A stretch of 64,000 nucleotides of DNA from Acidobacteriota bacterium. Its GTDB lineage: Bacteria; Actinomycetota; Acidimicrobiia; Acidimicrobiales; Ilumatobacteraceae. This document shows, piece after piece, positions 59,513 through 64,000 of this stretch. The notes beneath the pieces were generated by a model, which had not been told where the DNA came from, made no database searches, and worked only from the letters and a program-made list of their open reading frames with translations. The first letter of the stretch is position 1; the number at the start of each line of letters is the position of its first letter. Location of the stretch: positions 33,077-97,076 of the forward strand of contig JAGWWV010000004.1 of the NCBI GenBank assembly GCA_018970175.1, given 5' to 3'. The position numbers were made by a program, and so were the translations under genes.

Positions 59513-60453
59513 TTTCCGTTCAGGGCGGCAACAACCGGTGCGAACGAGTCGACATCCTCTGCGCCCACGATGACGTAGCTGAAGCCCCACCGCTCGCGGC
59601 GGGCAAGGAGGTCGTCGACGATCTTGCTGACGGGTCCGATGAGGGCGAAGGGAGTGTCGGCCACCATCGTCGGTTCGACTCCGATCATCTGGGCCATGCC
59701 GGAGATGGTGCCCGCTGCATCGTCGGTGACTTTCACGAAGAAGGCGCGGATGTTCATCTCGATGTCGGCGAGTCGGGGGCCGGCGGCCGTCCGCACGATG
59801 TTCACCTTTTCCTCGACTGCGTCGGCGGTCATCGAGGAGATGGCGTCGGGTCCGACGACGCCCGCGGTCATGGTGCCGTTGATGCCGATGATGTCGGCCT
59901 CGCGCGCCGCGAATGAGAGGACGCGCTTGCCGCCGCCACCGATGAGAATCGGTGGACACGGCCGCTGAACCGGCTTCGGGAGCCCGTCGTAGTTGCTGAT
60001 GGTGTAGTGCTTCCCCGAGAACGAAAACGCACCGTCGTTCATCGAGCGTTTGATGATCTCGAGTCCCTCGATGAAGCGGTCGATGCGAACGCCGGCCGCG
60101 TCGTAGGGAATGCCCGCCTGTTCATAGTCACTGATCATCCAGCCGGCGCCGATACCGATTTCCAGCCTTCCCTCGGAGAGGAGGTCGATCGTCGCCAGTT
60201 CCTTGGCGAGAACAACCGGGTGCTTGTAGTCGTTGTCCCAGACAAGTGCGCCGACGCGCAGCGTGGTTGTTGCGTCGGCGACGGCCTGCAAGGCGGGCAC
60301 CGGCGCAAGTTGGTCGGTGAAGTGGTCGGGCATGGTGAGGCAATCGAAACCGTTTGCCTCGGTTCGTCGTGCGAGATCGATCCATTCCGACCGGGAAGAT
60401 GCCCGTGAGCACTGGACGCCGAAGCGAAACGGCCGAATGTGGGGGAAAGACAT
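59509..60453 (-). CDS. LLM-class F420-dependent oxidoreductase
   Basis: A 314-residue TIM-barrel oxidoreductase of the luciferase-like superfamily. It shows FGVQCSRASSRSEWIDLARRTEANGFDCLTMPDH, then RVGALVWDNDYKHPVVLAKELATIDLLSEGRLEIGIGAGW and the barrel end PPILIGGGGKRVLSFAAREADI. This is the F420-type subgroup (TIGR03621-like in appearance). The substrate is unknown. Leaderless-type promoter TACCGT (60465-60460). Divergent from the penicillin-binding protein. Confidence 0.88.
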   Translation of the reverse strand: MSFPHIRPFRFGVQCSRASSRSEWIDLARRTEANGFDCLTMPDHFTDQLAPVPALQAVADATTTLRVGALVWDNDYKHPVVLAKELATIDLLSEGRLEIGIGAGWMISDYEQAGIPYDAAGVRIDRFIEGLEIIKRSMNDGAFSFSGKHYTISNYDGLPKPVQRPCPPILIGGGGKRVLSFAAREADIIGINGTMTAGVVGPDAISSMTADAVEEKVNIVRTAAGPRLADIEMNIRAFFVKVTDDAAGTISGMAQMIGVEPTMVADTPFALIGPVSKIVDDLLARRERWGFSYVIVGAEDVDSFAPVVAALNGK

Positions 60454-60459
60454 GCCTTC

Positions 60460-60490
60460 ACGGTAGTCGCTGTTGGTGCGCGGATACCGT
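60460..60490. promoter_or_regulatory. divergent -10 elements of the LLM and penicillin-binding protein genes
   Basis: Minus strand TACCGT (60465-60460) is six bases before the LLM ATG. Plus strand TACCGT (60485-60490) is eight bases before the ATG at 60499. Both genes have the same hexamer, and only 45 bases separate the starts. Confidence 0.5.
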
Positions 60491-60498
60491 GGAAGACG

Positions 60499-62805
60499 AT
60501 GAGTCGAGCGATGAGCTGGGTGGTGAGAATCTTCAGGCTCGTCGTCGTCGTGCTGGCCGGAAGTCTCTTCGTCTCGGCGATCGGCGTCGCCATCGCCCCA
60601 CGGGTGTGGGGCCTCGTCAATGCTCACGACGAAACACCCGTCGAACTGCCCACGTTCACCGGAATCGCCCAACGCTCGATCCTCTTCGACCAGAAGGGCC
60701 GCCAGATCGGTGCTTTCCAAGTGGAGAACAGTCAACCCATCACGATCGACCAGGTTCCCGACGACGTTGTGGCGGCCGTGCTCGCCGTCGAAGACGCGAA
60801 CTTCTTCGGCCACAAGGGCGTGAACCTGCGTGCCCTGGTCCGGGCGATGCTGTCGAACTTCGAGTCGGGTTCGTCGCGGCAGGGTGCATCGACCATCACG
60901 CAACAGGTGGTGAAGAACGAGTATCTCGCCGGACTCGAACGTGACGGTCGCTACAAGATTCTCCAGGCTCGCTACGCGGTTCTTCTCGAACGCGAAGTGG
61001 GGAAGCGCCAGATCCTCGAGCGGTACCTCAACACGGTGTTCCTCGGGAACAACGCCTACGGCCTGCAGGCTGCCGCCGAGATCTACTTCGGTACCGATGT
61101 CGAGAACCTGACGATCGAGCAGGGCGCGTTTCTTGCGGGCATGATCCAGGCGCCGTCGAGCTACGACCCCATTCGCCACCCCGAGCGATCCCGTCAACGT
61201 TTCGCAGTTGCGCTGCGTCGCGTTGCTGCCGAAGGTCTCATCGCGCCCGAGCGCGCCGAGGAACTGGCGACGTCGTGGCCATTGCCCGAAGTCGTGCAGT
61301 CGGTGCCGCAGCGGGCGATTTCACGGACTTATTTCTCCGAGGCGGTCAAGGATTACCTCCTGAACAAAACCGACATCCTTGGCCCCACATACCAGGAAAG
61401 GTTCAATGCGCTCTTCCGTGGAGGGTTGCGCGTGTACACGACTCTCGACACCGAGGTGCAGGCTGCGGCAGAAGCGGCAGTGCGGGCGCAGTTGCCGACG
61501 AACAAGACGGGAATCCAGGGTGCGGTGCTGTCGCTCGATACCGGGACGGGTGGTGTGCGGGCGATGGTTGGCGGGCCCGGATTCCAGCCCGGACGCGAGG
61601 AAGTCAACATGACCCTGCGGCGCCGTCAGACCGGATCGAGCATCAAGATCTTCGTGCTCGCCGCGGCGTTGCAGGCCGGAGTCGAGGCCACGGATCTCAT
61701 CGACGGCACGCTGCCCTGCACGTTGCCGAACCCGGGCAACGAAGACGAGCCGTTCGAAATCGAACAAGGCGTCAGTCGTCCGCTCGGTTCGGTCGAGGAG
61801 ATGACGTGGTACTCGATCAACTGTGCCTACAGCCGTCTGGCGCAGATCGTCGGATTGAATCGTGTGGTCGACACCACCTACCGCATGTCGCAGTCGATGT
61901 TCCTCACGCGTGACTCGTTCAAGATCCAGCCTTACGCCAGTTTTGCCACCGGTGCCAACGAGATGAGCCCACTCGACATGGCGAGTGGCGCGCAGACCCT
62001 TGCGAACGGTGGTGTCCACATGCAGCCCTATTTCGTCGAGCGCATCGAGGGCCCGACCGGTGTGGTCTACGAACACAACGATCCCGGCCAGACGGTGTTC
62101 GCAAAGGAAGTGGCCGACAAAGCCGTCGGCATTCTGAAGGGTGTGCTCGTCAGCGGCACGGCACGGCGCAGCGCACTCGACGGCGAGCGCCCCGCGGCGG
62201 GCAAGACGGGAACGCAGGACGACAACACGAATGCATGGTTCGTGGGCATGACGCCACAGCTCACGACTGCCGTGTGGGTGGGCGACCCGAAGGCGTACAC
62301 GCCGATGGTCAACATCCCGGAGTTCGTGGCGAAGAAGGTGCCGCGTGTGCAGGGAGGCACCTTCCCCGCGGCGATCTGGAAGGCGTTCACCGACCGTGCG
62401 CTCGCGGGGCAACCGGCACTCGACTGGGAGGAGCCACCGCTCATCTCGCGATCGTCGGTACGCCTGTATCTGCCCGGCGTCGACTGCATTGCCACCGTCG
62501 TCGCCGGATCGCTGCCCCGTCGCACGGTGGGCAGTGTCGCCTTGCCCCAGACCACCACCACGACTCTGTTGCCGGGCGAAACCACCACGATTGCTCCGAC
62601 AACGGTGCCCGACACCACGGTTGTCAATGCGCCGCCGGCTGGCGGTCGTCCGGTCGTCAGTGTGGTCGACGCGGGAACCACCATCCTGCCCTCGAACACG
62701 AACCCGTTCTCGCCCGTGCCGTCGGTCGATCCCAATCGAACGCTCGTTTTCGACTGCGCGAAGCCGTTGCCCGCCTGGGCGCAAACCACGATCGCGGGCG
62801 GCTGA
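60499..62805 (+). CDS. class A penicillin-binding protein (transglycosylase/transpeptidase)
   Basis: A 768-residue bifunctional peptidoglycan synthase. After one membrane helix (residues 8-33) comes the GT51 domain with catalytic Glu in VEDANFFGHKGVNLRALVRA and GASTITQQVVKN. The transpeptidase domain has SxxK as TGSSIKIF (Ser380-Lys383), SxN as YSINCAY and KTG as GKTGTQDD. SSIK replaces the more usual SSFK. The C-terminal 100 residues are a Thr/Pro-rich extracellular tail with two Cys. The start is set by a TACCGT hexamer. Confidence 0.94.
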   Translation: MSRAMSWVVRIFRLVVVVLAGSLFVSAIGVAIAPRVWGLVNAHDETPVELPTFTGIAQRSILFDQKGRQIGAFQVENSQPITIDQVPDDVVAAVLAVEDANFFGHKGVNLRALVRAMLSNFESGSSRQGASTITQQVVKNEYLAGLERDGRYKILQARYAVLLEREVGKRQILERYLNTVFLGNNAYGLQAAAEIYFGTDVENLTIEQGAFLAGMIQAPSSYDPIRHPERSRQRFAVALRRVAAEGLIAPERAEELATSWPLPEVVQSVPQRAISRTYFSEAVKDYLLNKTDILGPTYQERFNALFRGGLRVYTTLDTEVQAAAEAAVRAQLPTNKTGIQGAVLSLDTGTGGVRAMVGGPGFQPGREEVNMTLRRRQTGSSIKIFVLAAALQAGVEATDLIDGTLPCTLPNPGNEDEPFEIEQGVSRPLGSVEEMTWYSINCAYSRLAQIVGLNRVVDTTYRMSQSMFLTRDSFKIQPYASFATGANEMSPLDMASGAQTLANGGVHMQPYFVERIEGPTGVVYEHNDPGQTVFAKEVADKAVGILKGVLVSGTARRSALDGERPAAGKTGTQDDNTNAWFVGMTPQLTTAVWVGDPKAYTPMVNIPEFVAKKVPRVQGGTFPAAIWKAFTDRALAGQPALDWEEPPLISRSSVRLYLPGVDCIATVVAGSLPRRTVGSVALPQTTTTTLLPGETTTIAPTTVPDTTVVNAPPAGGRPVVSVVDAGTTILPSNTNPFSPVPSVDPNRTLVFDCAKPLPAWAQTTIAGG

Positions 62806-62831
62806 CGAAACGTCATTGAGTCGAGCATCGG

Positions 62832-62837
62832 TAGTCT
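62832..62837 (+). promoter_or_regulatory. -10 element of the zinc-ribbon gene
   Basis: TAGTCT lies six bases before the ATG at 62844, 26 bases after the penicillin-binding protein stop. Confidence 0.4.
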
Positions 62838-62843
62838 CGGACA

Positions 62844-63548
62844 ATGGAGATCCTCGAGGAACTGATCGGCCTGCAGGCGATCGATACCGAGGTCACCCAA
62901 CTGCTTCACCGCGCGACGCATCTGCCCGAGGCCGAGAGTGTGCGCACCATCGAAGCCGAACTGGCCGCGCTCGAAGCCGACCGCAATCGTGCCGCGACTG
63001 AAGCAGGGCAGCTGGCGAACACCGTCGAGGCAAACGAGCGGAGTGTCGACGAACTGCGCAAGCAGATCGTCCGGCTGAACGCGCAGTTGCGCACTGTCAT
63101 TGCCCCACGCGAAGCCGAGGCACTGCAGCACGAGATCGCCGTGCTCGAAGGAAAGATCTCCGCCCTCGACGACGAGGCATTGGTCGCAATCGAACGCAGC
63201 GAAGAACTCGATGCCGCACTCGCGACGATCGGCCGGTCCTGCGATGCGACTTCGCAACGCCTCAACGTGGCGCGTGCCGAACTCGCTGTGGCGCAAGAGG
63301 CGGTGCGCAGTGCGCTGGCCGATGCGCGTGCCCGGCGCGACGATGCCGCGGGCCGCATCGACGGCGGTTGGCTGCAGCAGTACGACGCCAGGCGCGCAGC
63401 GCATGCGGGCACTGCGGTGGCCCGGCTGGTTCGGGCCACGTGTGGGGGCTGCCATCTCGACCTGTCGCCGTCGGAGGTCGACGCGGTGCGGCGTTTGTCA
63501 CCCACGGAGAGGGAATGTCCCAACTGCGCACGATGGCTCGTCGTTTGA
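62844..63548 (+). CDS. coiled-coil protein with C4 zinc ribbon (CdsZ/DUF164-like)
   Basis: A 234-residue cytoplasmic protein. Residues 1-185 form an antiparallel coiled coil (ESVRTIEAELAALEADRNRA; LQHEIAVLEGKISALDDEAL). The C-terminus is a zinc ribbon with CGGCHLDLS and CPNCARWLV, so CxxC plus CxxC. This is the widespread actinobacterial zinc-ribbon family; related proteins act as nucleic-acid or ribosome-associated adaptors, but the role is not settled. Confidence 0.88.
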   Translation: MEILEELIGLQAIDTEVTQLLHRATHLPEAESVRTIEAELAALEADRNRAATEAGQLANTVEANERSVDELRKQIVRLNAQLRTVIAPREAEALQHEIAVLEGKISALDDEALVAIERSEELDAALATIGRSCDATSQRLNVARAELAVAQEAVRSALADARARRDDAAGRIDGGWLQQYDARRAAHAGTAVARLVRATCGGCHLDLSPSEVDAVRRLSPTERECPNCARWLVV

Positions 63549-63557
63549 GCGAATCGG

Positions 63558-63563
63558 TAGTTT
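63558..63563 (+). promoter_or_regulatory. -10 element of the right-edge membrane protein gene
   Basis: TAGTTT lies seven bases before the GTG at 63571 and favours that start over a TTG at 63562, which lies inside the hexamer. Confidence 0.4.
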
Positions 63564-63570
63564 GATCGAC

Positions 63571-64000
63571 GTGCTCCTTTGGTTCGTCGCCACGGCAATC
63601 CTCGCCGTGAGATACGTGTTCCGAGACCCGAGGTTCGACTATCGACTGCTCGTGGTCGGCGTGCTTGTTCCCGATGTCGTCGACGTGTGGTTCGGCGGAG
63701 CTCGGGTGATGCACACGCTCGTCTTTAGCGTCGGCTTGATGACGTTGATCATGCTCGCGACGCGTCGCGGGAGCATGCGTCGACGTCGGGTGCTGCCCCT
63801 CGCCATCGGCACGTTTCTGCACCTCGTTTTCGACGGGGCGTTCGCGAACACCGATGTTTTCTGGTGGCCATTCACCGGCGTATCGTTCGGTGACGCGCGC
63901 TTGCCGGTGGCCGAGCGCGGCGCATTCAACATCGCCCTCGAGATCGTCGGCGCGGTCGGCCTCGTGTGGATCTTTCGTCGACACGGCCTTGCGGATCGCA
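63571..64000 (+). CDS. membrane protein, metal-dependent-hydrolase-like, 3' end outside window
   Basis: The first 143 residues of a frame that stays open to the window edge. It has a first helix (LLWFVATAILAVRYVF), then LLVVGVLVPDVVDVWFGG, RVMHTLVFSVGLMTLIML, LPLAIGTFLHLVFDGAF and a last visible helix ALEIVGAVGLVWIF. The spacing of D-V-V-D, H-T-L and H-L-V-F-D residues recalls the membrane-bound YdjM/LexA-binding hydrolase-like family, in which His and Asp residues line the membrane. That assignment is tentative; the membrane location is clear. Confidence 0.65.
   Translation, partial: MLLWFVATAILAVRYVFRDPRFDYRLLVVGVLVPDVVDVWFGGARVMHTLVFSVGLMTLIMLATRRGSMRRRRVLPLAIGTFLHLVFDGAFANTDVFWWPFTGVSFGDARLPVAERGAFNIALEIVGAVGLVWIFRRHGLADR

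Noticed and set aside
58283..59578. A 431-codon plus-strand frame opposite the DUF2079 gene
   Set aside because: Composition is His/Glu/Gly/Arg-rich nonsense, while the opposite strand gives a clean multi-pass membrane protein.

Overview
The window is a GC-rich bacterial chromosome segment with tightly packed genes and many 4-base ATGA/GTGA overlaps. A mycothiol synthase, an F420-type LLM oxidoreductase, a PPOX-class flavoprotein and extracytoplasmic proteins with Thr-rich (TTTTT-VP) linkers point to an actinomycete. An acidimicrobial lineage (Ilumatobacter-like) is my best guess, by inference only. No integrase, transposase, plasmid or phage gene is visible. The text reads as core chromosome interrupted by two islands of exported proteins.

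Layout. 1-2.6 kb: rlmN (cut by the left edge) and mshD on the minus strand, divergent from nth and a small coiled protein. 2.6-9.9 kb: hisC-hisB-hisH-hisA-hisF, a SnoaL-like gene on the other strand, then a GroES-like gene, hisI, trpE and a YgfZ-type folate-binding protein. 9.9-17.6 kb: site-2 protease, ppdK, TerC, a pair of 47-bp dyad repeats, dnaG, a primary-type sigma factor, tRNA-Asn and a CAU tRNA. 17.6-20.6 kb (minus): SbtA-type bicarbonate transporter, PPOX protein, acyl-CoA ligase. 20.6-24.3 kb (minus): an overlapping five-gene operon with two exported low-complexity proteins, ApbE, a bis-heme ferric-reductase-like membrane protein and DUF2231. It is divergent from a response regulator/histidine kinase pair. 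26.4-29.2 kb: HEXXH protease-like gene, unknown gene, inositol monophosphatase family gene.

29.3-42.4 kb is the first exported-protein island: two giant seven-bladed RCC1 propeller/FN3 proteins, an FG-GAP propeller lipoprotein, and two paralogous lipoproteins that share a Cys/His/Asp arrangement suggestive of a papain-like peptidase. A VIT-family transporter and a sulfite-oxidase-like enzyme sit between them. 42.4-47.4 kb: CMD-family protein, MDR dehydrogenase, split YeeE/YedE pair, LemA, two TPM-type proteins, SnoaL-like protein. 47.4-49.7 kb: a tRNA-Val 5' fragment, two minus-strand lipoproteins (one CapA-like) and intact tRNA-Val. 50.2-57.3 kb is the second island: three proteins built from six copies of one W/DWxLPS domain, with an acyl-CoA ligase between them. 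57.3-64 kb: sulfotransferase-like, DUF2079 and LLM genes (minus), then a class A penicillin-binding protein, a zinc-ribbon coiled-coil protein and a truncated membrane protein.

A striking general feature is that a TAnnnT hexamer lies 6-9 bases before the start codon of more than twenty genes. This implies leaderless transcripts, and I used it to choose several start codons.
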